A DNA stretch of 64,000 bases. Source: a virus. Position numbers and translations under genes: made by a program. The notes under the pieces are model-generated. The model made no database searches and was not told the origin of the DNA. It saw nothing but the letters and a program-made list of their open reading frames with translations. The stretch spans positions 1-64,000 of IMG/VR virus record IMGVR_UViG_3300028859_000017. The stretch is one strand, 5' to 3'. Position 1 is the first letter of the stretch; the number at the start of each line of letters is the position of its first letter. Positions 16,461 to 25,139 of the stretch are shown here, piece by piece.

Positions 16461-19010
16461 TTATCTTATCCTTACAATAGAGGCAGTACTGTTTACACCA
16501 CTACAAGAAGTAGTTCCTACTAATAAATAAATTTTGTCTAATGGATTTAAAAATACAGTTGTGGAGAAAGAAGTTCCTAAAGTAAACCAGGACCCACTAG
16601 CTGTAGCAGACTCATATCTAGAATCTAAAACATAAATCGTGTTAGAACTATCTACCTTAAGTATAACAGATTGTAAAATAAAGGTTTTATAACTTGTTGG
16701 ATTAGATAGATTTAAATCTATGTGAAAAACAGCACCTTCAGTTCCTGAATTTAGACCATTAAAGGTATATGAACCATCATTGTTATAGGTAAAGTAAGAA
16801 GTAGTAGAAGTGATAAAGCCATTATCATAATCTGATGTAGGATTAACTGCTGAAACCCAATTAGTGGGACTTTGTGAGGCTCCAAAAGTAGTATTAGAGT
16901 AAGACTGTGACCCATTTAAGTTTACATTAGCTCTACTCCAAGAAGCACATATTGAAGGACCTAAAATATTTTCTACTAAGGTATCTAAATTATTGTCTAA
17001 ATATCCTTTATTTAGAATACAGTTGGCAGCATCTGAAGAGGTAAGAGTGATAGCAGGGTCCATGTAAAGTCTAAAAGTAGAGGTACTATTAGCATTAAAA
17101 AGTAAAGAGGCTGAATTACACACTATAGAAGCTTGACTAACAGGACTATCAGGGCTAGTTATAATTATAGGATTATCATTAGTAAAAGATACAGTATTAT
17201 TAAAGGTATTAGTTCCAGTAAAAGTTTGGTTGTTAGCTAAAATAGCTGGCCCAACTATTGTGTTAGTGCTTACATACCATTTAACCCAAGAAACGGTAGT
17301 TAAATCAGTAGTGTTACTAAAGGTAGAATCTTGAGTAGTTAATCCTCTAACTGTTTGTAAGCCACCAATTCCAGAACTTGTTAATGCCGAAAATTGAACT
17401 GGGTTAGCACTAGCAATATTAGTAACTGACATTGTATTAAATAGCATAACAGTAGAAGAATCTGAATTACTAGTGACATCAGTATATAAGCTTCCAGTTA
17501 TAGGATTACTAGATGAATTTCCTGCTAATGGAATCATATTTGCTATACTACTTGTTAGAGCATTTACAGCAGAATCCACATATGCTTTATTAGTTATTTC
17601 TAAGGCGTTTGATGCTGTATTTTTATAATAAGCTCCTATAGAGGTATTAAGAACTATCATATCAGTATCAAAAGATATTATAGCATTGTTGGCAGAATTT
17701 TTATTTGATATAGATAATGTAGAACTGCCAACTAAAGTAGATACCACATTAGAAGTAGAAGCATCTAAATAATTTAAAGTAGTATCAGTATTTGTTATAT
17801 ATCCTATAAAAGCCCCTAAACCATTACTCTTAAAAGTTCCAAAAGAAATACCATGAGAATAGGACATGGCAGTAGTAGTTAAAAAGGGAGATAAAGTAGC
17901 ACCAGTTATAGAAGTAGCTGTCTGACCATAACTTGTAGATATAGCATCAAATTGGGCAAACAGACCTATAGTAGAAGTTGCAGCAGAACTATTAAAATAA
18001 AGAGAAGTACTTATATTCTGAGAAAGCTCACTTAAATTAGTTGATAAATTCTGAGAATGAAGCATATAATTTTGAGTGAACCCATATAAGGTTCTTATAT
18101 TTACTCCAGCTGTTCCGAGCTTATCATTACTTAATAAGTCAGCAGCTAGAGCAGGAGAAGCAAAATGTAATTCATCTAATAAACTTTCAACATTAGCAAC
18201 AGCAAAAGTTCCATCTTGATTTGTAGTTAGTTGAGAGCTTGAAAAATATACTGGTACAGTTGATGAGAAAGAAGAGGCTGTAAGTGAAGCCACAGAAGAA
18301 GCATACCCAACCTGATTTACATAAGCTATAAATGGATATGCTGAATTAGTAGTATTTACTAAAACACCAAAATCAGATACTGATGTTACACTATTATCTA
18401 TATATTTAGTAAGTAATCCAGTAGTGCTATCATTTATATTTTTAGCAATAAATCTATTATCACTTAATACGCTAACCTGATTACCTCCAAAAGATATAGT
18501 ATTGGAAGTCAGTATTTTTCCTACAAATAAATTTTGATAATTATATCCAGAATAATATAAATCAAAATAAACTTCATCAACTAAAGCTCCTCCAGGTCCA
18601 ACTTTTAGAGCATTACCGGTAGAGGTAGATAAAAAACTATTATATAAATTAGAAATTGTAATAGTAGAGGAAAAGGAAAGTGCCTTATAATTAGAATTTC
18701 CCAAGGCAGCCGTTATCAAATATATAGGTACAGTAGCATAATCTATAACGGTAATAGCTTGAGAAATATCTATTGGATGAAGAAGTCCATTATACCCAAC
18801 ATAAGCACAGGTTAAAGGTAAAAAACCACCAACAGGTTCTGTCTCTGGGTCAGCTGATATTTCTTGATAAAAACCAGCAGAAGCTATGACACTATTTAAT
18901 AAATCAACATTACTGGAAATATTATACAAAGGTCTGTTGTCCGAATTATACTCGTATATATCGGAAGCATTATAATAATTTACAGTATTCAGAGTGACTT
19001 TACTTGACAT
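16461..19010 (-). CDS. Long fibre-type virion protein (849 aa)
   Basis: The N-terminus contains Y-N-A-S-D-I-Y-E-Y, then DNRPLYNISSNVDLLN. The same block (TPTDTYNYL, then DNRPLYQVQSNIEA) opens the 429-residue protein at 20972, so the two are paralogues with a shared attachment module. The body is Ser/Thr/Asn/Leu-rich with long beta-prone runs and no enzymatic motif. It ends in a compact domain around residues 740-849 with DSRYESATASGSWFTL. The ATG has an AAGGTAAT site. A tail-fibre or baseplate-fibre role is likely, with the shared N-terminus docking to the baseplate and the C-terminus distal. Confidence 0.65.
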   Translation of the reverse strand: MSSKVTLNTVNYYNASDIYEYNSDNRPLYNISSNVDLLNSVIASAGFYQEISADPETEPVGGFLPLTCAYVGYNGLLHPIDISQAITVIDYATVPIYLITAALGNSNYKALSFSSTITISNLYNSFLSTSTGNALKVGPGGALVDEVYFDLYYSGYNYQNLFVGKILTSNTISFGGNQVSVLSDNRFIAKNINDSTTGLLTKYIDNSVTSVSDFGVLVNTTNSAYPFIAYVNQVGYASSVASLTASSFSSTVPVYFSSSQLTTNQDGTFAVANVESLLDELHFASPALAADLLSNDKLGTAGVNIRTLYGFTQNYMLHSQNLSTNLSELSQNISTSLYFNSSAATSTIGLFAQFDAISTSYGQTATSITGATLSPFLTTTAMSYSHGISFGTFKSNGLGAFIGYITNTDTTLNYLDASTSNVVSTLVGSSTLSISNKNSANNAIISFDTDMIVLNTSIGAYYKNTASNALEITNKAYVDSAVNALTSSIANMIPLAGNSSSNPITGSLYTDVTSNSDSSTVMLFNTMSVTNIASANPVQFSALTSSGIGGLQTVRGLTTQDSTFSNTTDLTTVSWVKWYVSTNTIVGPAILANNQTFTGTNTFNNTVSFTNDNPIIITSPDSPVSQASIVCNSASLLFNANSTSTFRLYMDPAITLTSSDAANCILNKGYLDNNLDTLVENILGPSICASWSRANVNLNGSQSYSNTTFGASQSPTNWVSAVNPTSDYDNGFITSTTSYFTYNNDGSYTFNGLNSGTEGAVFHIDLNLSNPTSYKTFILQSVILKVDSSNTIYVLDSRYESATASGSWFTLGTSFSTTVFLNPLDKIYLLVGTTSCSGVNSTASIVRIR

Positions 19011-19027
19011 TATATATTACCTTATAA

Positions 19028-19849
19028 TTAATTGACTTTTTCTATTGTAAAACCATTAGTCTTATAACCCAACTTAGCTGCTCTTGAAATATTAGTTATA
19101 TTATACTGTTTAGAAATCTCATTTAATCCAATAACATATTCTACAATTCCATCTGGGTGTATGATTTTCCACTGTTTCTTATTTAATTCTCCAACTAAAT
19201 GTCTTGATTTTATTATGTTTTCCTTCTTTTGTTTTATTAAATATTCTCTGTTTTCAATAGCTTTTTGATTTAATTTAGTATCTTCAAATTTACAAGTCCA
19301 TCCCCAATAAGTTTCAGAAGGACTTTTTCCTGCAGCTAGTGAGTAAAGGGCATGTCTTATTACAACCTCATTTACTCTATTACTATTATTATCATATATC
19401 TCAAAATATCTTAAAACTTTTGTTCTAGTTACTACACCTTCTGGAGATGTCACTATATACCAATATTTAGAGTATGCTTCTGCTTTCTTTTTTTTATATT
19501 CTTCACTTCTTTTAATACCTGTATTATTATATGCTGTTGGACTGATATTATATCCAATACTACTATCATAAGTTTTATAATAATCTAAATAATATTGTTC
19601 TCTAACTTCTAAATTAGAAGTTAATTCTAATATACCAAAAGTAAAAGAAGATTCTCCATCTATATTATAAGCACTTTGTAAATGTCTTGAATGATGCTTA
19701 TTAGCTCTCAATAATCTTCTATGTTTTCCAAAACGAAGTTTAAAATTATTAGCACTTCCAATATATTTTTTATTGTTTTTTATATTAGTTATTACATAAA
19801 TACCAGAGTAAGTATTAACTTTCTTAGAACTCTCTGTTAAACTAATCAT
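19028..19849 (-). CDS. GIY-YIG homing endonuclease (Seg-like)
   Basis: Residues 15-100 form a GIY-YIG nuclease. The signature reads SGIYVITN then KKYIGSA, followed by R-F-x-KHRR-LR, and EQYYLDYYK with the conserved glutamate of the fold. This is followed by a nuclease-associated helix (NISPTAYNNTG, RSEEYKKKKAEAYS) and a C-terminal half with a NUMOD-like pattern (ISKQYNITNISRAAKLGYK). GIY-YIG enzymes in phages cut DNA near homologous sites and spread themselves and nearby markers. The gene has its own terminator upstream (19866-19894), an AGGAATT site and a cassette-like position between the gp26-like/chaperone pair and a fibre gene. It is intact. Confidence 0.85.
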   Translation of the reverse strand: MISLTESSKKVNTYSGIYVITNIKNNKKYIGSANNFKLRFGKHRRLLRANKHHSRHLQSAYNIDGESSFTFGILELTSNLEVREQYYLDYYKTYDSSIGYNISPTAYNNTGIKRSEEYKKKKAEAYSKYWYIVTSPEGVVTRTKVLRYFEIYDNNSNRVNEVVIRHALYSLAAGKSPSETYWGWTCKFEDTKLNQKAIENREYLIKQKKENIIKSRHLVGELNKKQWKIIHPDGIVEYVIGLNEISKQYNITNISRAAKLGYKTNGFTIEKVN

Positions 19850-19865
19850 ATAGTTAATTCCTATA

Positions 19866-19894
19866 AAAATAGCCTACTAAATATAGGCTATTTT
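19866..19894 (-). terminator. Rho-independent terminator
   Basis: AAAATAGCCTA pairs perfectly with TAGGCTATTTT around a seven-base loop, and U residues follow on the minus strand. The stem overlaps the stop codon of the 97-residue ORF at 19888, and the structure separates it from the GIY-YIG gene. Because A runs flank the other side, it could also work on the plus strand. Confidence 0.75.
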
Positions 19895-20181
19895 TTTGAA
19901 ACATCATCAAATTGTTTTTTTCTATCTACTTCCAGCTGTTCTGCTCTTTGTTGTAAATAAACTAAATCAATAGGCAATATATATTCTGTATACAGATACT
20001 CCATTTTAAGAGAAAAACGCAAAAGAACTTGTATATCGTATAAATAATGATGACTATAAAAGTTAGTAAAAAAGTAATACTGTATAGCCTCAAAATTATC
20101 CACGGATTCCAAGGTTACTGGGTAGTCAGCTCCTATGTAATTATAGAAAAAAGATATCAGTAAATGGTATATCGTAATCAT
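19888..20181 (-). CDS. Short protein overlapping the gp26-like gene (97 aa), possible frameshift extension
   Basis: The product is rich in Tyr/Phe and helical (NFEAIQYYFFTNFYSHHYLYD, LLRFSLKMEYLYTEYILP). It ends in a charged coiled-coil-like tail (LQQRAEQLEVDRKKQFDD). It overlaps the end of the gene at 20141 by 41 bases in another frame. There is no convincing ribosome site before its ATG, and the overlap contains a run of six T residues. It may be translated by coupling, or as a frameshifted C-terminal extension like tail assembly chaperones of lambda G/GT type. The role is unproven; location beside tape measure and hub genes suggests tail assembly. Confidence 0.55.
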   Translation of the reverse strand: MITIYHLLISFFYNYIGADYPVTLESVDNFEAIQYYFFTNFYSHHYLYDIQVLLRFSLKMEYLYTEYILPIDLVYLQQRAEQLEVDRKKQFDDVSKK

Positions 20182-20953
20182 TTACTTCATGGCAAAAAGG
20201 ACACTCAGGATGTGCAGTTCCCACAACTCCAAAATTACTAGTGCCCTCAAAAGCATTAGTAATTCGCTCAGCATCATTAGCAGAAAATATCTCTAGTAAT
20301 TGGTCTTTAGGAACTTCTACTGGAAATCCAGTTACTGAAACTATATATGTCTTTAAGTATTCTAATAAAGGATATACTTTTCTACCAAAGCCTTCTTTAG
20401 CTGCTAACTCTGTTTGGATTCGCAGAGTACGCTCTATCTCCACTATATCCTTTCTAGTTAATCTCTTAACTTCAACTAAAATATGTAAATTATGCTCTTC
20501 TAAAAATCTAGGTAATTCAACAGTTTTAGTTTTCTCTATCATATCTGAGGCATAAGTTATAGAGGCCACTTCTGAAATATCATAATCAAATTTAAACTGT
20601 TTACGACATTTATTATTATCACACGATTTAAGAGAACTTACCTTAGAACCATTACTGTATAATCTAATCATATAAATTATATAGTTATAATCCTCCATAG
20701 ATAAAAGCTGTAAATTTATAGGTTCTTGGATACAAGAAGTTAAAGTAGAATCAAATACCTTATTATCTAATCTTCCTGTAGCAGTTAAATTTTTTAATTC
20801 TTTAACTGTTAATCCTCTTACATGTATGTTCTCAGGCACTGCTGGGTCAAAAAAACCAGAGGATGGTAGCCTTATTTCATGGTAAGGAGGTAGAAAAGCA
20901 GCTAATGAAAAAGAAGGTAGAATAGCTTGTTGATGTTGTGTCATATTACTCAA
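20141..20953 (-). CDS. 26: T4 gp26-like baseplate hub/tail assembly protein
   Basis: The 270-residue protein has an N-terminal PSFSLAAFLPPYHEIRLPSSG and the block IHVRGLTVKELKNLTATGRL, then YNYIIYMIRLYSNG. Two Cys pairs follow in CDNNKC and CPFCH near the C-terminus. This general order (LPSxG, then a Leu-rich helical core, with cysteine pairs) is what I know of the T4 baseplate gp26 family, a hub assembly factor. The ATG is preceded by an AGTAAT context. It is located close to the tape measure and hub proteins, which fits. The assignment is moderate because it rests on pattern, not on an alignment. Confidence 0.5.
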   Translation of the reverse strand: MSNMTQHQQAILPSFSLAAFLPPYHEIRLPSSGFFDPAVPENIHVRGLTVKELKNLTATGRLDNKVFDSTLTSCIQEPINLQLLSMEDYNYIIYMIRLYSNGSKVSSLKSCDNNKCRKQFKFDYDISEVASITYASDMIEKTKTVELPRFLEEHNLHILVEVKRLTRKDIVEIERTLRIQTELAAKEGFGRKVYPLLEYLKTYIVSVTGFPVEVPKDQLLEIFSANDAERITNAFEGTSNFGVVGTAHPECPFCHEVNDYDIPFTDIFFL

Positions 20954-20971
20954 CTATAAAATTACGGCATA

Positions 20972-22261
20972 TTAATAAATAGAAGGAGTTGTTATATTAG
21001 CTCTAAATATACTTGTATTTGCATATAGATTATCGGCAGCTGTTCCAGATAAAATAGCTCTATATTGAGTTATTTGTCTTCCTAAACTATCGTAGACAAA
21101 AAAATCACAAACTATATTTCTAATAGACTCACCACCTAGATTAGAATTTCCATTATATTTAGCATCATATACTGTAACGGTAGCAGTTACTTTACCATAT
21201 AACGGATTAGTTAATGAAGTTACTCTGGCATATTGATAGAACTTATTAATTTGAAAGCCTTTAAAAGTAGCTAAATTAGTAGAAAGAGTAAAGTCTAAAC
21301 CACCATTAACTGCTTGCATTTCATAATTCTCTAATCCAGAATTTGTTCCCAAAGTAAAAGTAGTTGGATATGATAAAGCTGACCATGAACTGGTAGTAAG
21401 TGAGGTCCCATTAGCATAAATTACTGAATCTGTTCCATCATTATTTAAAAACTGTGAATAACTTTCTATAATTACCCAGTTAGGAGATAGGGTAGTATCA
21501 TAAACTATACCACTTCCTATGGCATCATTAGTACTATCAACTAAAACTTGAGAAGTGGCTGGATTATAAGCTATTTTTAAAGGATTCATTTGAGAAGAAA
21601 TACTACTTTGATATACTGTATTCTTTGTAAACTGTACTGGTGTAGCTCCAGCAGCCTGTAATAAAGCAAAGTTACGCTTCCTTGTTACTGCATAGTTATT
21701 AAGTGCATTTACTTCTGGTGTGGGGTCAACTGAGATGGCTTGATTTGTATTTTGTCCACCAACAGTAATATAATTATTTCTTACAACAGTGCCTAATACT
21801 AAACTAGAAGAGGAGTAGGTAGTAGATAAAACAATATTATTAGCAGAAGAAGATGGAGATATTAGTAAATACTGCCCTGGAGTAGTTCCATTAGGTAATA
21901 TACCAGATAAGCCTAATACATCTAAATCAAGTAATCCAGCATTCCAAATAACTTTACTTAAACCAGCACCTGTGGAACCTATTACTAAACCTAAAATAGC
22001 TGGAGAATCTGAAGAGATTCCAGTAGAAGAGTCTGGATACTTAATTAAACCACTTGAGAGCAGTTCTACTCCACTACCTGGAGATAAGGCACTACCAGAC
22101 ACTGAAGCATGTTCACCATAGCCTATACCAGCTAACGAGCCAGCTACTGCCTCAATATTAGATTGTACTTGATATAAAGGTCTATTATCAGTAAGGTAAT
22201 TATAGGTATCTGTAGGTGTGTAATATAAAATATCTGATAATACTGGAGTAGGGGAATACAT
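20972..22261 (-). CDS. Fibre/baseplate-type protein paralogous to the one at 16461 (429 aa)
   Basis: The N-terminus repeats the YTPTDTYNYL...DNRPLYQVQSN module of the 849-residue protein at 16461. After this come Gly/Ser-rich stretches (GIGYGEHASVSGSALSPG) and beta-rich repeats such as LSGILPNGTTPGQYLLISPS. The C-terminus (GGESIRNIVCDFFVYDS) is compact and could be a distal domain. No enzyme motif is present. It lies between the gp26-like gene and a 164-residue virion protein, upstream of the wedge genes. A baseplate-associated short fibre is the best guess. Confidence 0.65.
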   Translation of the reverse strand: MYSPTPVLSDILYYTPTDTYNYLTDNRPLYQVQSNIEAVAGSLAGIGYGEHASVSGSALSPGSGVELLSSGLIKYPDSSTGISSDSPAILGLVIGSTGAGLSKVIWNAGLLDLDVLGLSGILPNGTTPGQYLLISPSSSANNIVLSTTYSSSSLVLGTVVRNNYITVGGQNTNQAISVDPTPEVNALNNYAVTRKRNFALLQAAGATPVQFTKNTVYQSSISSQMNPLKIAYNPATSQVLVDSTNDAIGSGIVYDTTLSPNWVIIESYSQFLNNDGTDSVIYANGTSLTTSSWSALSYPTTFTLGTNSGLENYEMQAVNGGLDFTLSTNLATFKGFQINKFYQYARVTSLTNPLYGKVTATVTVYDAKYNGNSNLGGESIRNIVCDFFVYDSLGRQITQYRAILSGTAADNLYANTSIFRANITTPSIY

Positions 22262-22287
22262 CTATTATCCTTAAAATAATTCTAAAC

Positions 22288-22782
22288 TTAATTGCCTATT
22301 ATTGTTAAGGAACCAGTACCGGAAACATAAAAGCTTCTACTAGAATCCATTACCATATTTAAAGTAAATGCCTGTCCATCATTTGTTGTATCTGGAATTA
22401 TAGGAATTTGATAAATTGTAGGAGGAGTTGTATTTGGTGAAATCCATCCAGAGAAAGATACTAAACAATTAGTTGATGTAGTCACAAATTGAAAATTAGT
22501 ACAGAATTTGCCCAGAGTTATCAATGACCATGTACCGACTCCTGGAAGAGCTGTAGTTATGGCAACAGGAGCATTTGTATCAATAGTGGGACCAATAACC
22601 GTATAAGCACCCACTGGAACTAGACCGCCAGTATTAGAAAATCCAGAAGCATTTATCTGTGCCAAAGCTGCTTCAGAGACTGGCTGAATATCTCCTGGCT
22701 TTAATATTAAATTATTCCATTGAGAACTAGACTCTAACATTAGAGTTAACGTTGTTGAAGTATTTTGAATTAGATATTGCAT
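22288..22782 (-). CDS. Small virion protein (164 aa)
   Basis: The first 55 residues (MQYLIQNTSTTLTLMLES, LKPGDIQPVSEAALAQINAS) are followed by a Pro/Thr-rich beta domain ending TGSLTIIGN. The frame sits between the tape measure and the 429-residue fibre protein with short gaps. The ATG is preceded by AAAGGACAC. I see no known fold or motif. A tail-tip or fibre-attachment component is likely from context. Confidence 0.65.
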   Translation of the reverse strand: MQYLIQNTSTTLTLMLESSSQWNNLILKPGDIQPVSEAALAQINASGFSNTGGLVPVGAYTVIGPTIDTNAPVAITTALPGVGTWSLITLGKFCTNFQFVTTSTNCLVSFSGWISPNTTPPTIYQIPIIPDTTNDGQAFTLNMVMDSSRSFYVSGTGSLTIIGN

Positions 22783-22819
22783 ATATTGTGTCCTTTATTT
22801 AATTAGCATAAGAGATTAG

Positions 22820-25105
22820 TTAATTTCCTTTACCTACTTGAAAAAAGCTTGCTGTAGCTATGGGAGTCATTGCTGGTACAGCTTTCCTCATAGTATTCTC
22901 ATTTCCTGAAATACTTGCGAATTGCTTTCCTTGAAGGGTTTGTATTACTACATCTAATTTATCATTAGTTGTGCTAGTATTATCCGCAGTTTGCTGTTGA
23001 ACATCTAAGGCCTGTTGAGCTGTATCTAACTTATTACGCTCCATCCCAGCTAAGCTAAATTGTCCTTCTTTGTTTATTATCAAATCAGTATCTTTAAATC
23101 CTGATAAATCTTCTTTTTCTTTCGCTATAGCTGCCAATTTATTTGACATAGCAATCACTTTAGTATTTTGATTAACAGCTAGTGTATTATTTCTATTAGC
23201 TATATCTAATGGACCAAAAGCAGCTGTAACATCCATTTTTAAAATGTTTCCAAGACCTCCAGTATTAGTAGCATAAGATTTATCTCCACCAAGTAAGGAA
23301 GGAGCAGTTGTTTTCCAGGCATAGGTAATGGCATCTGCAATTATTTGGCCGCCAAGCATTAAAACTTTAAGTAATGGATGAATTAAAGCATCCCAAAAAA
23401 TAACCTTTAAAACACCAAGAAATCCATTTGCGTTGCTAAGCTTATTGAAAATATCTCCTACCCAACCCATGAACTTATTTATCCAAGGAATCAAATTAGT
23501 AAAGAAACTATCAGCACCACTAAATACCTTCTCGATAAAATTACCCAAGCCAGTTACCATTTTACTTATTGGAGAACCTGGATTAGATAATTGTATTAAA
23601 TATCTCTGTAAAGTCTCTCCCATGTGGTCTAATAACTTCTGAATACCTGAATTTCCTGACACTGCTCTTTGGAACATATTAAATAAGGTATTTCTAAATC
23701 TATCAAATACTGAGGTAAAAGTTGCAGTAACATTTTTCCATGAATCTTCTAATCCACCAGACTTCATATATTCTGCATCTTGCTTAGCTTGTTCTAATGC
23801 CTTTTTCTGAGCTCCGGTCATAGTGGCTAGTTTAATAGCCATATCCTTAGACATTCCAAAAGACTGTTCAGCAACCTGTCCCAATATATTTAAATTTCCT
23901 CCAAATTGCTTACTTAAAGTCTCTAATTTAGTTGAGATTTTTAACATGGCATCAGTTCTATTAAACTGATTATTTAGCATATCACTTATGTTAGCTCCAC
24001 CAGATATAGCCAATATAGCTCTAAAACCAGATTCCTGAGAAGTTATTAAATTTCCAGCTTGTTCAAAACTTGAGTTAATAGTGCTAACTGATATATTTAG
24101 AGCCTGTGCTAATCCTGCTAATCCTGCTAAATCTGCTGTTAAATGCTCTGTAAATTTCTCACCTTTGTTTGAGGCTATCAAAAGAGCTGTTCCTACAGAG
24201 TTTATAGCTTCTTTAAAAGCATCAAAAGATATAGTCCCTATCTTACCTGACATTTCAGCAGACTTATTAAACTTAGTAAAAGAATTTCCAATATTCTGAA
24301 AAGAATTTACTGTGAGTCCTGAACCTCTCATTATTCCTGAGAAGAATGAGGCCATAGAATCAGCAGACTCTCCAGTAACTGTACTGAGCTGTAGAGTAGC
24401 CTTAGTTAGACTAACATTAGTAGCAATAGCTGGATTTAATCCGTTCTTAATATATCCTCCAATAGAGGCTAAAGTATCACCCAAAGCAAATCCATACCCA
24501 CTTAAAGATTTTAAATTATTATTTATTTCATTATTAAACATTCTAATCCTACTACTAGCAATACCTCCCATCATCTTACTAAACTCATTTAATTCATCCT
24601 GCCACTCTATAGCTGCTCCAATAACATTTTTAAGACCTTGTAAAACTAGTATCAATCCTTGAAATAGCAAGCCAAAACCAAACGTAACTAAAGCATTTAC
24701 AGCTCCTGCCAAAACTCCTATAGAATCTGACATAAGATAAATTTTACCTACAGTACTTGCTAATCCTTTTCCTATAAAACCTAATGAATTATAAAATTCT
24801 TGGTTACTATCTCCCCCAGCCTTTGATACTGCACCCATCATTGACATTTGTTTAACAAATCTAACATTACTTGGAGTTAGATTATCCAACATTTTTCCTA
24901 TGCCTGGAAGCTTACCAAAAAAAGTATTTTTCATGTCTGTGGTTTTACTAAAATCAGACATATATTTAGCTATAGGAGTTAAAGCCTTCTTAATTTGCTG
25001 TTCATTTGCTGGATCTATTTGTATACCAACTCTAGCAAAGGCCTTCAAAAAAGAAGCTTCTTTTCCAGCCGAGCCTTCTGAATTTGGTGTTGGAGTATCT
25101 GCCAT
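22820..25105 (-). CDS. 29: Tail tape measure protein
   Basis: The 761-residue protein is long, helical and alanine/glycine/leucine rich. The N-terminal 120 residues are polar with NLTPSNVRFVKQMSMMG. At about residues 130-170 there is a hydrophobic segment (ALVTFGFGLLFQGLILVLQG), typical of the membrane-active part of tape measures. A long middle region is full of heptad-like helices with G-ADSMASFFSG and TFTSVFDRFRNTLFNMFQ, and a second hydrophobic patch lies near 570-600 (FLGVLKVIFWDALIHP). Tape measures set tail length and are injected with DNA. Location between the hub (25140) and baseplate genes fits. Start ATG follows an AGGTAG site. Confidence 0.75.
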   Translation of the reverse strand: MADTPTPNSEGSAGKEASFLKAFARVGIQIDPANEQQIKKALTPIAKYMSDFSKTTDMKNTFFGKLPGIGKMLDNLTPSNVRFVKQMSMMGAVSKAGGDSNQEFYNSLGFIGKGLASTVGKIYLMSDSIGVLAGAVNALVTFGFGLLFQGLILVLQGLKNVIGAAIEWQDELNEFSKMMGGIASSRIRMFNNEINNNLKSLSGYGFALGDTLASIGGYIKNGLNPAIATNVSLTKATLQLSTVTGESADSMASFFSGIMRGSGLTVNSFQNIGNSFTKFNKSAEMSGKIGTISFDAFKEAINSVGTALLIASNKGEKFTEHLTADLAGLAGLAQALNISVSTINSSFEQAGNLITSQESGFRAILAISGGANISDMLNNQFNRTDAMLKISTKLETLSKQFGGNLNILGQVAEQSFGMSKDMAIKLATMTGAQKKALEQAKQDAEYMKSGGLEDSWKNVTATFTSVFDRFRNTLFNMFQRAVSGNSGIQKLLDHMGETLQRYLIQLSNPGSPISKMVTGLGNFIEKVFSGADSFFTNLIPWINKFMGWVGDIFNKLSNANGFLGVLKVIFWDALIHPLLKVLMLGGQIIADAITYAWKTTAPSLLGGDKSYATNTGGLGNILKMDVTAAFGPLDIANRNNTLAVNQNTKVIAMSNKLAAIAKEKEDLSGFKDTDLIINKEGQFSLAGMERNKLDTAQQALDVQQQTADNTSTTNDKLDVVIQTLQGKQFASISGNENTMRKAVPAMTPIATASFFQVGKGN

Positions 25106-25139
25106 TAATCTACCTAATTTCTAAAACTTAATTCAAATA

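Noticed and set aside
18950-18962. Extra CCGATA sites inside genes (about 18955, 21035, 48000)
   Set aside because: They lie inside reading frames far from starts, are explained by Ser/Ala/Thr-Asp-Ile/Asn codons and are not counted as promoters.
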